From Haliscomenobacter sp040401995 (GTDB taxonomy: Bacteria; Bacteroidota; Bacteroidia; Chitinophagales; Saprospiraceae): a DNA stretch of 64,000 nt. The stretch covers positions 23,077 through 87,076 of the forward strand of contig JBBANM010000016.1 in assembly GCA_040401995.1 (NCBI GenBank). The letters run 5' to 3'. The notes beneath the pieces were generated by a model. The model was not told the DNA's origin, did no database searches, and saw only the letters and a program-made list of their open reading frames with translations. Below are positions 16,476 to 25,055 of the stretch, piece after piece. The position numbers and the translations under genes are program-made. The stretch's first letter is position 1, and each line of letters opens with the position of its first letter.

Positions 16476-16938
16476 AATCCCTTTTACCGCCCGTTTTTTC
16501 CATCAACTGGATCTCTTTTATGAGTATATCATGCGAGAGGGCTTTGCACATATCATAAATGGTGAGGGCTGCGATGCTGGCGCCCGTGAGCGCTTCCATC
16601 TCCACGCCAGTTTTGGCAGTAAGCGAAGCGGTACAGTCGATGATCACCTCGTGGAGGTCGTTGATGTGGATGTTGATCTGGCAGTTGTCGAGCCCGAGGG
16701 GGTGACAGAGCGGGATCAGCTCGCCAGTTTTTTTGGCGGCCATGATGCCGGCAATGATGGCGGTTTGGAAAACGGGGCCTTTTTTGGAATGTAACTCATC
16801 GCCGCGCAGCAATTGTTCCAAAATGGTTTCGCCGAGTAGCACGGTGGCGCGGGCGCGGGCGGTGCGCAAAGTGACGGCTTTTTCGCCTACATTGACCATC
16901 AAGGGGTTGCCAGCGGCATCTAAATGCGAAAATTCCAT
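16459..16938 (-). CDS. moaC: Cyclic pyranopterin monophosphate synthase MoaC
   Basis: A 159-residue protein of normal family length. It has the MoaC signatures KKTGELIPLCHPL (about 75-87) and GVEMEALTGASIAALTIYDM (about 113-132), which carry the catalytic Lys/His residues. With MoaA it turns GTP into cyclic pyranopterin monophosphate, the first intermediate of molybdenum cofactor. It lies downstream of moeA on the same strand, but about 570 bp of repeats separate them. Its last residues run into the minisatellite. Confidence 0.95.
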   Translation of the reverse strand: MEFSHLDAAGNPLMVNVGEKAVTLRTARARATVLLGETILEQLLRGDELHSKKGPVFQTAIIAGIMAAKKTGELIPLCHPLGLDNCQINIHINDLHEVIIDCTASLTAKTGVEMEALTGASIAALTIYDMCKALSHDILIKEIQLMEKTGGKRDFRRDG

Positions 16939-17052
16939 ATGGGAAGGTTTGTTGTTTTTTGAAAACTTGTTGCGACTTTAGTGCTGCCTGCTTCAGCAGT
17001 AATTTTTGTAAAGTTTAGCACCTCGCCTTCGGCGATGAGACACAAAAATTTT

Positions 17053-17166
17053 TTAGCCACAAATTGCACAAATTTTCACAAATTAGGACACAAACTGACG
17101 TTTGTGCACCCTTCACGAACGGCGTTCGTGCTTTAATTTGTGAAAATTTGTGCAATTTGTGGCTAA
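17053..17166. repeat. 114-bp cloverleaf palindrome
   Basis: Perfect 33-bp inverted repeats (17053-17085 and 17134-17166, TTAGCCACAAATTGCACAAA at the outer end) enclose a 48-nt spacer. The spacer itself holds two 7-bp hairpins: CACAAAC/GTTTGTG at 17089-17106 and CACGAAC/GTTCGTG at 17114-17130. It would fold as a stem with two arms. It is in the gap upstream of moaC. Confidence 0.9.
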
Positions 17167-17250
17167 CCTAATCCACCGAAGGTGGTGTGCTAATTTTTTT
17201 AATATCCTGCTAAAAGCCCACGTCAAGTGGTAGCTTTTTTTCTCACATCC

Positions 17251-17339
17251 TGCTGAAAGTCTCGTCGGAGACGAGGTGATATGGGGTTCAAGTCTGGAGA
17301 CATTGAACCAGCGAAAAGCTTGGCCGCTGGTTCATTTTT
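17251..17339. repeat. 89-bp dispersed repeat (TGCTGAAAGTCTCGTCGG), copy 2
   Basis: Second copy of the repeat at 16263-16351, with the same CTCGTCGGAGACGAG palindrome and the CCAGC...GCTGG hairpin, here better preserved. It is followed by the minisatellite, as is copy 1. Confidence 0.85.
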
Positions 17340-17345
17340 CAAGCA

Positions 17346-17500
17346 AAAATCCGTGCCCCATCCGTGTCATCCGTGTTCTATCCTATCCGCGTTCCATCAA
17401 AAAAATCCGTGTCCAATCCGTGTCATCCGTGTTCTATCCTATCCGTGTCCAATCCATCCAATCCGTGTTCCAAAAAAATCCCGCGTTCCATCCACCCCGT
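17346..17500. repeat. ATCCGTGT minisatellite, block 2
   Basis: About 155 bp of AATCCGTGTC / CATCCGTGTTC / CTATCC units up to the 3' end of moeA. Units vary in length, so it is not a CRISPR array. Frames crossing it translate as repetitive NPCPIRVIRV-like residues and are not genes. Confidence 0.82.
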
Positions 17501-17507
17501 ATCCCCT

Positions 17508-18719
17508 TCAAAATCCCAATCGATACACCACCAAAGGATACACCTCACCCGCCAAGAAATCATTTTTCCCCGCTGGCAACTCCAAAAAACCAGTAGCATC
17601 ACTCATATTCGCCAGATCGCCAGAGCCACCGCCCGCTACCGGGTGCGCCAACCAGCTGCCATCGGGCGTATTTTCCAATTGTACTTGCAAAAAATAGGTC
17701 AGCGGCGCGCCGAAGCTCACTTTGCTGGCCAGTTTAGCATAAGCAGGTGTAAACGGCGCCAAACCCAAGCTCTGCCGCAACCAAGGGCGGGCAAAGCGCG
17801 TGGCCGTCATAAACGCCGAAACGGGGTTGCCCGGTAAGGCAAAAATGGCACAACGATCGTGGTAAGTCCCAAACCAAAACGGTTTGCCGGGGCGCTGCGC
17901 CACCTTGTGAAAATGTTTGGTGACGCCCAAATCGGTCAGTACGCGCGGCACGTAGTCAAATTTCCCTTCTGATACCCCGCCGCTGAGAAGCACCATTTGG
18001 TATTGTTCCAAAATGGCGGCCAGTTCAAGGCGCAGTTGCTCGGGGTTGTCGAGCAGGTGTACACGATCGGCGTGGATGCCCAAAGGCTGCAAAGATGCCG
18101 CTATGGCATAGGCATTGGAAGAGCGAATTTGGTGGGGCAATGGCGTTTCGTCAATGCCCACTATTTCATCGCCGGTGGAGATGATCAACACCCGCGGCAG
18201 TTTTTTGACTTGAATCTGCGCTTTGCCGATGGTGGCGGCTACGCCAATTTCGGCTGGCGAAAGGATGCGATGGGGGCCCACAATCAAATCGCCTTGACGA
18301 CGGTCTTTGGCGCGGGGGTGGATGTTTTGTTTTTCGGCAATGTCTTCGATGTTGATGGTGGCTTGCCCTTCGGTAAGCGTCACGTCTTCGTAGCGGATTA
18401 CGGTGTCGGTACCCAAGGGCAGCACCGCGCCGGTCATGATTTCGATGCAATGATCGGGTTGGGTCAGGGTGAGGGGTTCTTGTCCGGCGGCTTGGATGCC
18501 GGCGATCGGGAATTGGCGTTGCCCTTGCCCAAAGGCGGCATAGCGAATGGCAATTCCATCCATGGTGACGCGGTCGAAGGGTGGGAAATCGCGGTCGGCG
18601 TGCAGGGCTTCTGCAAGTACACGTCCGGCGGCTTCGGCGAGGGGGATGGTTTCGGTACCGAAGTCAAGGGTGTGGGATAGGACGGTGGCGGTGGCGTTTT
18701 CAACGGAGATCAGGGACAT
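17508..18719 (-). CDS. moeA: Molybdopterin molybdenumtransferase MoeA
   Basis: A 403-residue protein. Landmarks are an N-terminal domain with PPFDRVTMDGIAIR (about 41-54), the MPT-binding core with VLIISTGDEIV and SSNAYAIAA, the loop LSGGVSEGKFDYV (about 240-252) and FALPGNPVSAFMT. MoeA inserts molybdate into adenylated molybdopterin in the cytoplasm. It follows the molybdoenzyme gene at 19165 in the same direction, with 445 bp of minisatellite between. Length and motifs are normal. Confidence 0.95.
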   Translation of the reverse strand: MSLISVENATATVLSHTLDFGTETIPLAEAAGRVLAEALHADRDFPPFDRVTMDGIAIRYAAFGQGQRQFPIAGIQAAGQEPLTLTQPDHCIEIMTGAVLPLGTDTVIRYEDVTLTEGQATINIEDIAEKQNIHPRAKDRRQGDLIVGPHRILSPAEIGVAATIGKAQIQVKKLPRVLIISTGDEIVGIDETPLPHQIRSSNAYAIAASLQPLGIHADRVHLLDNPEQLRLELAAILEQYQMVLLSGGVSEGKFDYVPRVLTDLGVTKHFHKVAQRPGKPFWFGTYHDRCAIFALPGNPVSAFMTATRFARPWLRQSLGLAPFTPAYAKLASKVSFGAPLTYFLQVQLENTPDGSWLAHPVAGGGSGDLANMSDATGFLELPAGKNDFLAGEVYPLVVYRLGF

Positions 18720-18752
18720 AGATTATTGGATGTTTTTGGCCTGCGGATTTGG

Positions 18753-18978
18753 GATTTTTTTTGGAACACGGATTTAACGGATTAGACACGGATTTTTTTT
18801 AGCCTGCGGCTTGGATTTTTTTGGAACACGGATTGGATGGATCGGACACGGATTTTTTTGGCCTGCGGCTTAGATTTTTTTTGGAACACGGATTGGAGGG
18901 ATGGGACACGGATTTTTTAGCCTGCGGCTTTTGGATTTTTTTTGGAACACGGATTGGAGGGATTAGACACGGATTTTT
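18753..18978. repeat. ATCCGTGT minisatellite, block 3 (inverse orientation)
   Basis: Units of about 65 bp with GGAACACGGATTGGAGGGAT, a GACACGGATTTTTTT phrase and AGCCTGCGGCTT repeat roughly four times. This is the complement orientation of blocks 1, 2 and 4, so blocks 3 and 4 face each other head to head around 18985. Confidence 0.82.
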
Positions 18979-18995
18979 TTGGATGGCGATTTTAA

Positions 18996-19165
18996 TAAAT
19001 CCGTGTCTAATCTGTGCCATCCGTGTTCTATCCTATCCGTGTTCCATCAAAAAATCCGTGTCCAATCTGTGTCATCCGTGTTCTATCCTATCCGTGTTCC
19101 ATCAAAAGATCCGTGTCCAATCTGTGTCATCCGTGTTCTATCAAAATCCGTGTTCCTATCCCTCC
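18996..19165. repeat. ATCCGTGT minisatellite, block 4
   Basis: Three near-exact units of about 56 bp (AATCCGTGTC, CAATCTGTGTCATCCGTGTT, CTATCCTATCCGTGTTCC). It ends at the stop codon of the molybdoenzyme gene. No gene lies between 18720 and 19164. Confidence 0.82.
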
Positions 19166-21768
19166 TAAATTTTCACCTTTACTATCACAGATTTGGAGAT
19201 GGGCGTTTTACTGCCCCGCGCAAACTGCGTTACCGGTACCAGCACATTGGCCTCCGGGAAATACGTGGCAATACACTGCTGCGGAATATCATAAGCCACC
19301 GCCATAAACTTGGGCGCAATGCGCGTTTGACCATCGTATTCACTGACGAGATCTACCCATTGCCCGGGTTTGATTTGGGCGGCATCCATGTCTTTGCGGT
19401 TCATCATCACTACCCGGCGATCGCGGTAGATGCCGCGGTAGCGATCATCCAAACCATAAATCGTGGTATTGAACTGATCATGACTACGGATGGTCATCAT
19501 TAGGTATTGATCCGCGGCAAGGTTCCATTGGGGAAGCTTGTTGAGGGTGAATTGCGCCTTTCCACCTTTGGCTTTGGAAAAATCGCGTTCCCGCGGGCCA
19601 TTGGGTAGATAAAAACCAGCTGGTTCACGCACTTTTTTATTGTAATCGTCAAAACCCGGGATCACTTCCGCAATGCGGTCGCGGATGAGGTCGTAATTTT
19701 CGGTCATGCCCGCCCAATCTACTTTGCTGCGCGCGCCCAAGGTGGCCTGGGCAATGCCCGCCACGATAGCCGGTTCGCTGAGCAGTAGGTCGGAGCAGGG
19801 TTTGAGCACCCCTTGCGAGGATTGCACCACGCCCATCGAGTTTTCGGTGCTGACAAACTGTTCTTGGCCGTTTTGCCAATCTTTATCGGTACGCCCCAAA
19901 CAAGGCAAGATCAAAGCTTGCTGGCCGGGAATGAGGTGGCTGCGGTTTAGTTTGGTAGACACATGCGCGGTCAATCGGCATTGGCGCAGCGCCTTGGCGG
20001 TGACTTCGGTATCAGGAGCGGCGGAGACAAAGTTGCCGCCCATGGCAAAAAACACCTTGGCCTGACCCTGGTACATGGCCTGGATGGCTTCTACCGTTGA
20101 ATGGCCTTTTTTGCGCGGCGGGTTGAAGCCAAACACTTGTTGCAATTGGTCCAGGAATTCCTTTTTGGGGTTTTCCCAGATGCCCATGGTGCGATCGCCT
20201 TGCACGTTACTGTGCCCGCGTACGGGGCATAGGCCGGCGCCAGGTTTGCCAATGCTGCCTTTGAGCAGTAGTAAATTGACAATTTCCTGCACGTTGTCGA
20301 CCCCATTTTCGTGTTGGGTAAGTCCCATCGCCCAGCAAGCAATGATTTTATTGCTTTTTTGGATGAGCTTGGCCGCCTTTTTGATTTCCGAGCGTTTGAT
20401 GCCGCAAGCATTTTCCAAATCGTTGAAATCAAAAGTTTGGAGGTGTTCGGCAAAGGCTTCGTAGCCCTCGGTTTTTTCCAGCACAAAATCCATGTCAAAA
20501 ATGGAGCCGAGGCGTTTTTTCTCCTCGTACAACAACAGCGACATGATGGCTTTGAGCAAGGCTACATCACCGTTTATTTTTACTTGCAGGTACAGATCAG
20601 CCAGTTCGGTGCCGCTGCCCAACATTTTCTTGATGCGTTGCGGGTTTTTGAATTTGATCAATCCGGCTTCTTTCAAGGGGTTGATGGCCAGAATTTTTCC
20701 GCCTTTTTCTTTGCATTTTTCCAGGGCGGTGAGCATCCGCGGGTGGTTGGTACCTGGATTTTGCCCCATAATGATGATCAGATCCGCGGCCTCAAAATCG
20801 TCGAGAGTGACCGTTCCTTTGCCGATACCCAGTACACTATTAAGAGCAAAACTGGTAGACTCGTGGCACATGTTGGAACAATCGGGCAGGTTGTTGGTGC
20901 CAAATTCGCGGGCAAAAAGCTGGTACAAAAACGCCGCTTCGTTGCTAGTGCGACCCGAGGTATAAAAAATCGCCTCGTCGGGCGAAGCCAGTTGATTGAG
21001 TTCCTTGCCGATCAATTGAAAAGCGGCATCCCAAGTGATGGGGCGGTAGTGATCATCGCCTGCGGCTCGCCACATGGGTTCGGCTAGGCGACCCGCTTTA
21101 CCGAGTTCAAAATCCGACCAACCTTGCAAATCTTTGATGCTGTGTTGGGCAAAAAAATCAGCGGTAACTTTTTTCTTTTGCGCTTCTTCGGCAATGGCTT
21201 TGATGCCGTTTTCGCAGTATTCACCAAGCTTGGAGCGATCATCGTCGGGATCGGGCCAGGCACAACCGGGGCAATCAAAGCCGCCCATTTGGTTGACTTT
21301 GAACATGGTTTTGTTGGCGTCGCTCAGGCGCATGTACGTGCCTGCATGCCCCAGCGCGGAGCGAATGGCTTCAAATCCGCCAGCAGAATCGGCGGGTTTG
21401 CGTACTTTAACCTTGCCAATTTTCAAGGGAGGTTGTGCGCCTGTATTTCCTTCCACCACCACAATGCCGTTGGATTTTTTCTCCACGGTTGTTTTGGCGA
21501 CCGTTTTTTGTGGCGCAGTTTTGGGCGGCGTGGTTTTTTGCGGTTCAGCCTTTGGCGTTTTTTCTACCGTTTTTTTAGCCGTACTTTTTTCCTTTACCGG
21601 CGGCGTAGCTTTGGCAACAACTTCCGGTTTTGGTGTTGTTGTTTTTTCCGCTTTCTTAGGTGCAGGCGGTTTTTTTTCAACCTTCTTTTTCTCGGTTGTT
21701 TTCTTCTCTGCTGGCAATTTCCCAGCAGGTTGCGTTCCAGACTTTTTTGGTTTGGCCTTTTCCTTCAT
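19165..21768 (-). CDS. FdhF/YdeP-family molybdopterin oxidoreductase with a lysine/proline-rich N-terminal extension
   Basis: An 867-residue protein. Residues about 1-110 are low complexity (Lys, Pro, Thr, Ala: KPKKSGTQPAGK, KKPPAPKKAEKTTTP), then a typical formate-dehydrogenase-like fold begins: GGFDCPGCAWPDPDDD, FYTSGRTSNEAAFLYQLFAR, DLIIIMGQNPGTNHPRMLTA, CWAMGLTQHENGVDNV and a C-terminal molydopterin-binding domain (MTIRSHDQFNTTIYGLDDRY). This is the FdhF/YdeP group, which binds bis-MGD and often one Fe-S cluster; substrates are mostly unknown, so calling it a formate dehydrogenase would be too strong. No Tat signal is visible, implying a cytoplasmic location. Cofactor genes flank it on both sides (moaA, moeA, moaC). 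The charged extension is unusual. Confidence 0.9.
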   Translation of the reverse strand: MKEKAKPKKSGTQPAGKLPAEKKTTEKKKVEKKPPAPKKAEKTTTPKPEVVAKATPPVKEKSTAKKTVEKTPKAEPQKTTPPKTAPQKTVAKTTVEKKSNGIVVVEGNTGAQPPLKIGKVKVRKPADSAGGFEAIRSALGHAGTYMRLSDANKTMFKVNQMGGFDCPGCAWPDPDDDRSKLGEYCENGIKAIAEEAQKKKVTADFFAQHSIKDLQGWSDFELGKAGRLAEPMWRAAGDDHYRPITWDAAFQLIGKELNQLASPDEAIFYTSGRTSNEAAFLYQLFAREFGTNNLPDCSNMCHESTSFALNSVLGIGKGTVTLDDFEAADLIIIMGQNPGTNHPRMLTALEKCKEKGGKILAINPLKEAGLIKFKNPQRIKKMLGSGTELADLYLQVKINGDVALLKAIMSLLLYEEKKRLGSIFDMDFVLEKTEGYEAFAEHLQTFDFNDLENACGIKRSEIKKAAKLIQKSNKIIACWAMGLTQHENGVDNVQEIVNLLLLKGSIGKPGAGLCPVRGHSNVQGDRTMGIWENPKKEFLDQLQQVFGFNPPRKKGHSTVEAIQAMYQGQAKVFFAMGGNFVSAAPDTEVTAKALRQCRLTAHVSTKLNRSHLIPGQQALILPCLGRTDKDWQNGQEQFVSTENSMGVVQSSQGVLKPCSDLLLSEPAIVAGIAQATLGARSKVDWAGMTENYDLIRDRIAEVIPGFDDYNKKVREPAGFYLPNGPRERDFSKAKGGKAQFTLNKLPQWNLAADQYLMMTIRSHDQFNTTIYGLDDRYRGIYRDRRVVMMNRKDMDAAQIKPGQWVDLVSEYDGQTRIAPKFMAVAYDIPQQCIATYFPEANVLVPVTQFARGSKTPISKSVIVKVKI

Positions 21769-21788
21769 TGTGACGCCTCTTGCTTTTT

Positions 21789-22778
21789 CTATCCCCCAAT
21801 AGTCGACATTGATTCGCTTACTGGCGCGCCAAATTTACGACTTTTTTCCGCTTCCCAGCCGTCGCGGGCACGATTCCCCAAAGCTTCGATAAAAGTATCT
21901 TGGATTTGGACATCGCTGGCGCCAGCGCGAATCAGGTCGCGTACATTGAAAACGCCTTCATCGTACAAGCAAGTCTTCAAACCGCCTTGGGGCGTGAGTC
22001 GAATGCGGTTGCAGGTACCGCAAAACGTGCGGCTATAGGCGGCAATGATGCCAATATTTCCTTGGTGTCCAGGAATTTGGTAATGGTAGGCCGTAGAATG
22101 GGGGGGATCAGGAATTTTTTCAATTGTGGGAAAATAATTTTGCAAATGCTCCAAAATGGCGCGGTGGTGCCAGCGCAAAACTGGATAATGGCTGCCTTCA
22201 CCGTTGAAAGGCATTTCCTCGATGAAGCGCACACTCACTGGAAAATCTTTGGTGAGCATGGCCATTGGGATGAGATCATCAATGTTTTGACCATCCATCA
22301 CTACGGCGTTGATTTTGGTATCAATCCCACTTTCTACTAAGGCGTAAAAACAGGCCATCACTTCATCAAAAACATCGCGGCGGGTGATTTCAAAAAAACG
22401 CTTTTTATCGAGGGTGTCCAGACTTAAGTTGACGGAGTTGATGCCCAGGGCTTTGAGCTCGGGCACATGAGGTGTGGTGAGCGTGCCGTTGGTGGTGATG
22501 TTGATTTTGCGCAAGCCTTCCATTTGGCTGATAGTGCGCAAAAAATCCATCATGTCGCGACGTACAAAAGGTTCGCCGCCGGTAATCCGCACTTTTTCGA
22601 TGCCTAGGTTTACCAACAACCTGATAGTGCGCACCATCTCCTCATAAGTCAACAGCTCTTGTTTGGGAACGTACTGGATGCCCTCCTCCGGCATGCAATA
22701 AAAACAGCGGAGGTTACAGCGATCGGTAACGGCCAAACGCACATAATTAATCAATCGATTGTGGTTGTCGTAAAGCAT
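21789..22778 (-). CDS. moaA: GTP 3',8-cyclase MoaA (radical SAM)
   Basis: A 329-residue radical SAM protein. The N-terminal cluster motif is CNLRCFYC (about 20-27, within TDRCNLRCFYCMPEEG). The C-terminal second cluster is CGTCNRIRLTPQGGLKTC (about 255-272), and the chain ends in GG, the C-terminal motif needed for catalysis. MoaA acts before MoaC in molybdenum cofactor synthesis. It lies 20 bp upstream of the molybdoenzyme gene and 6 bp downstream of the esterase gene, all leftward, so co-transcription is likely. Confidence 0.96.
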   Translation of the reverse strand: MLYDNHNRLINYVRLAVTDRCNLRCFYCMPEEGIQYVPKQELLTYEEMVRTIRLLVNLGIEKVRITGGEPFVRRDMMDFLRTISQMEGLRKINITTNGTLTTPHVPELKALGINSVNLSLDTLDKKRFFEITRRDVFDEVMACFYALVESGIDTKINAVVMDGQNIDDLIPMAMLTKDFPVSVRFIEEMPFNGEGSHYPVLRWHHRAILEHLQNYFPTIEKIPDPPHSTAYHYQIPGHQGNIGIIAAYSRTFCGTCNRIRLTPQGGLKTCLYDEGVFNVRDLIRAGASDVQIQDTFIEALGNRARDGWEAEKSRKFGAPVSESMSTIGG

Positions 22779-22784
22779 GACAAT

Positions 22785-24518
22785 TTAATATTTCCAAGAG
22801 GTTAAATCGGCGCCTTTGGGCGCGCGCAATTCCATTTCTTTGGCCCATTTGGGGATAAACATCCGGTGGTAGCGCAAGCGTGAAATGGCGTTGGGTTGGG
22901 TATGATCACCGTTCCAACAGTGCTCCGCGCGATCGCCATAATCTACTTCGCCGTGATAATACGGATTTTGGGTAGATTCCAATCTTTCTTCCATCAAATA
23001 AACTGCATTATTAAGGTAGTAGTTGTCCATGTCGCCACAGTAGAGGTGGATTTTGCCGGTTAATTTTGGCCCCAGCGTTTTCCAATCGCGGTTGAGGATG
23101 TAAGATAGATCGTAATGATCGCGCCAATAGCGGGCAACGGTGGTGTCAATTACCCCAGTGTATTTATCCCAGATGCGTTTGGGGTAACCATCTGGTCCGA
23201 TGGGTGAAAAAACCGCTTCCCAGATGTCCCACTGCTGGCCGGAGCGACTTTTGGTACCTAAAACAAGTTCCAAGAGATTGGTTTCACGAAGGGTGCTGGA
23301 CACCTGACCCAAATAATTGCGATGTGATGGGCGCTCAGTTTTTTTGAAATTGCTTTCGAGGAAATAGGCGTTTTTGTCTTTGTACAAATCAACAACCGTG
23401 TAGGCCCGAAAATCGATGGGATCGGGGCAAGCGGCATAGCAATCATTGTATTCATCGGGGTAAAACGTTTGAGCGGCCAATGCTTCCCAACCGCCAGTGG
23501 AACCGCCGTACAAACAACGCGCCCAGCCCTGGCCAATGCCGCGAAACTGTTTTTCGATATAGGGAATCAGTTCATAAGTGATGGCATCACCGTAAGGCCC
23601 CATGCTCTCGGAATTGACGGCATAAGAATCATCATAATACTGCGTGGGGTGCTGGATTTCGATGGCCAAAGTGCGTGGAAAATTGGGTCCGCTCCAGATT
23701 TTGTAAAAATCGTAGGCCTCCTGTTGTTCGATGCGGTTGTAGCAATCGAGGCTAAAGCGCGCGCTGTTCACGCAAGGCAAGTTGGGATCGGGCGGTGTGG
23801 TGCGAAAGTTGGAAAAATCTTTGGGGAAATGCCCATGAAAAACCGCCAGCGGATACCGTGCTTCGGGGTGCTCATCAAAACCTTCGGGAAGCAAAACATG
23901 CGCACCTAGGTACATATCGCGCCCCCAGTAGTAGGAAAGCAACTTGCTTTTGATGCGGATGTGTTTGACATACTTGGTGTCTTTCGGCGGCTCGATGGGG
24001 GGAATTTCTTGATCGAGCACTATTTTGAAAGGTTGAGCGGCACTCGGGTTAAAGGTAACTTTTACTGGTTTTGAGTACAAGTTGCCCGGCGCTTGGTTCC
24101 ATTGTTGGCCTTCGCCCCGATCCATGGGTAGCTTGACCACATGACCGTCTTTGCGGTGAAACGTTTCGTATTTGTGCAACAGCGCCTGAACGTAATATTC
24201 GCCCGCTGGTACGTTGGCTAAGGATTCGATGGGGTAGCCCAGCACCTTGGCGTCAAAACTGGCGGATTGATCGGCTTTCCAGTTTTCGACGTCGATACCA
24301 AAAATCAATTGGGTGCCGGGCCCTTCGGCAATGTCAAAACGTGGTTCCGTTTTGGAATCTTTGGAGAGCATCAACAGCAATCGGCCATCAAATTGCGCGC
24401 CTTTAACTGTGGGAAAAAAAACAGAGAAATAAGCCCCTGGAGCGACTGATTTTTTTTGCCCCATGGTATAAGTTGCCATGGACAAGGCAAGAAGGGATAA
24501 GAAAAATAGTTTTTTCAT
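22785..24518 (-). CDS. Secreted esterase-like alpha/beta hydrolase
   Basis: A 577-residue protein with a signal peptide (about 1-20, ending TMGQ). Residues about 40-190 form a beta-rich domain, and from about 200 an esterase-D/enterochelin-esterase-like alpha/beta hydrolase follows: YPLAVFHGHFPKDFS, then the nucleophile elbow YGGSTGGWEAL (Ser near residue 343), an aspartate in HLYCGDMDNYY and a C-terminal histidine candidate in AEHCWNGDH. It is probably periplasmic or exported. The substrate is unknown. It is the first gene of the moaA transcription unit, an odd pairing that may only be operon hitch-hiking. Confidence 0.82.
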   Translation of the reverse strand: MKKLFFLSLLALSMATYTMGQKKSVAPGAYFSVFFPTVKGAQFDGRLLLMLSKDSKTEPRFDIAEGPGTQLIFGIDVENWKADQSASFDAKVLGYPIESLANVPAGEYYVQALLHKYETFHRKDGHVVKLPMDRGEGQQWNQAPGNLYSKPVKVTFNPSAAQPFKIVLDQEIPPIEPPKDTKYVKHIRIKSKLLSYYWGRDMYLGAHVLLPEGFDEHPEARYPLAVFHGHFPKDFSNFRTTPPDPNLPCVNSARFSLDCYNRIEQQEAYDFYKIWSGPNFPRTLAIEIQHPTQYYDDSYAVNSESMGPYGDAITYELIPYIEKQFRGIGQGWARCLYGGSTGGWEALAAQTFYPDEYNDCYAACPDPIDFRAYTVVDLYKDKNAYFLESNFKKTERPSHRNYLGQVSSTLRETNLLELVLGTKSRSGQQWDIWEAVFSPIGPDGYPKRIWDKYTGVIDTTVARYWRDHYDLSYILNRDWKTLGPKLTGKIHLYCGDMDNYYLNNAVYLMEERLESTQNPYYHGEVDYGDRAEHCWNGDHTQPNAISRLRYHRMFIPKWAKEMELRAPKGADLTSWKY

Positions 24519-24541
24519 GGTGTTTGATTGTAGCGCTTCTT

Positions 24542-24700
24542 AGGAACGGTTAAACAATAAAGTACCACTTTTGCCTTGCTCTTTCACCGCCACTCTTCCT
24601 ATCTTTTTCGTTGCAATGCCCCACATTGCGCCTCAAAAGATAGTTGATTGGCTGCAAAATAGCGGCGGCTAAAATGGCACTTTATTATTCACCCGTTCCT
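24542..24700. mobile_element. 159-bp MITE-like element (AGGAACGG termini), second copy
   Basis: Same length and ends as 15956-16114 (AGGAACGGTTAAACAATAAA to the complement of AGGAACGGGTGAATAATAAA), with the same internal CGCCGCC...GGCGGC arms. It lies 23 bp upstream of the esterase start codon, so it may affect that gene's promoter. No transposase gene is nearby. Confidence 0.85.
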
Positions 24701-24794
24701 TTTCAATAAAGTTAAACCGAATCAAAAAATAGGAATTTTTTTTAAAACCTAAGAAAAACTGTTCGTTGTTTCAAATACGTGATTTAATTTTTTG

Positions 24795-24826
24795 TTGAGA
24801 TTTATTTTTGGGTAACTTTATATTTC
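24795..24826 (+). promoter_or_regulatory. Candidate Bacteroidota-type promoter
   Basis: TTG at 24795-24797 and TATATTTC at 24819-24826 with 21 bp between, close to the -33/-7 pattern (TTG, TAnnTTTG) of Bacteroidota sigma-A. It stands 38 bp before the start of the small gene at 24864. Match is partial. Confidence 0.35.
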
Positions 24827-24863
24827 GTTTGCAGACAATAGAATCTGTATAAAACTAGACAAC

Positions 24864-25055
24864 ATGGATGCTCCATTGGATAAAGACATCAAGAAGATGT
24901 TGGCCGATAAAGAAGCGGCAAAAAAACTCATGCAAGCCGCCATTGCCGGCGCACGCAACGGTCATAGTGGTACGGTGACCATTGATGGCAAAACCTATAA
25001 AATTGCCAAAACAAAAACCCTCGAAAAATCCACTGATAGCGACTCCGCACTATGA
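24864..25055 (+). CDS. Small soluble protein, unknown function
   Basis: A 63-residue protein with a helical, charged N-terminal half (LDKDIKKMLADKEAAKKLMQ) and a short beta segment (SGTVTIDGKTYKIAKTK). No known family is recognised. Its stop codon overlaps the start of the next gene (ATGA at 25052-25055), so the two are translationally coupled and probably act together. A candidate promoter lies upstream. Composition and codon use are like neighbouring genes, which supports it being real. Confidence 0.7.
   Translation: MDAPLDKDIKKMLADKEAAKKLMQAAIAGARNGHSGTVTIDGKTYKIAKTKTLEKSTDSDSAL

Noticed and set aside
16361..19165. CRISPR-like arrays in the ATCCGTGT repeats
   Set aside because: Units are short and irregular, lack constant-length unique spacers, and no cas gene is present.
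20311..22038. Plus-strand ORFs of 240-304 residues over the molybdoenzyme and moaA genes
   Set aside because: They are antisense to well-supported genes. The Phe- and Cys-rich sequences are the complement of the Lys/Pro-rich extension.
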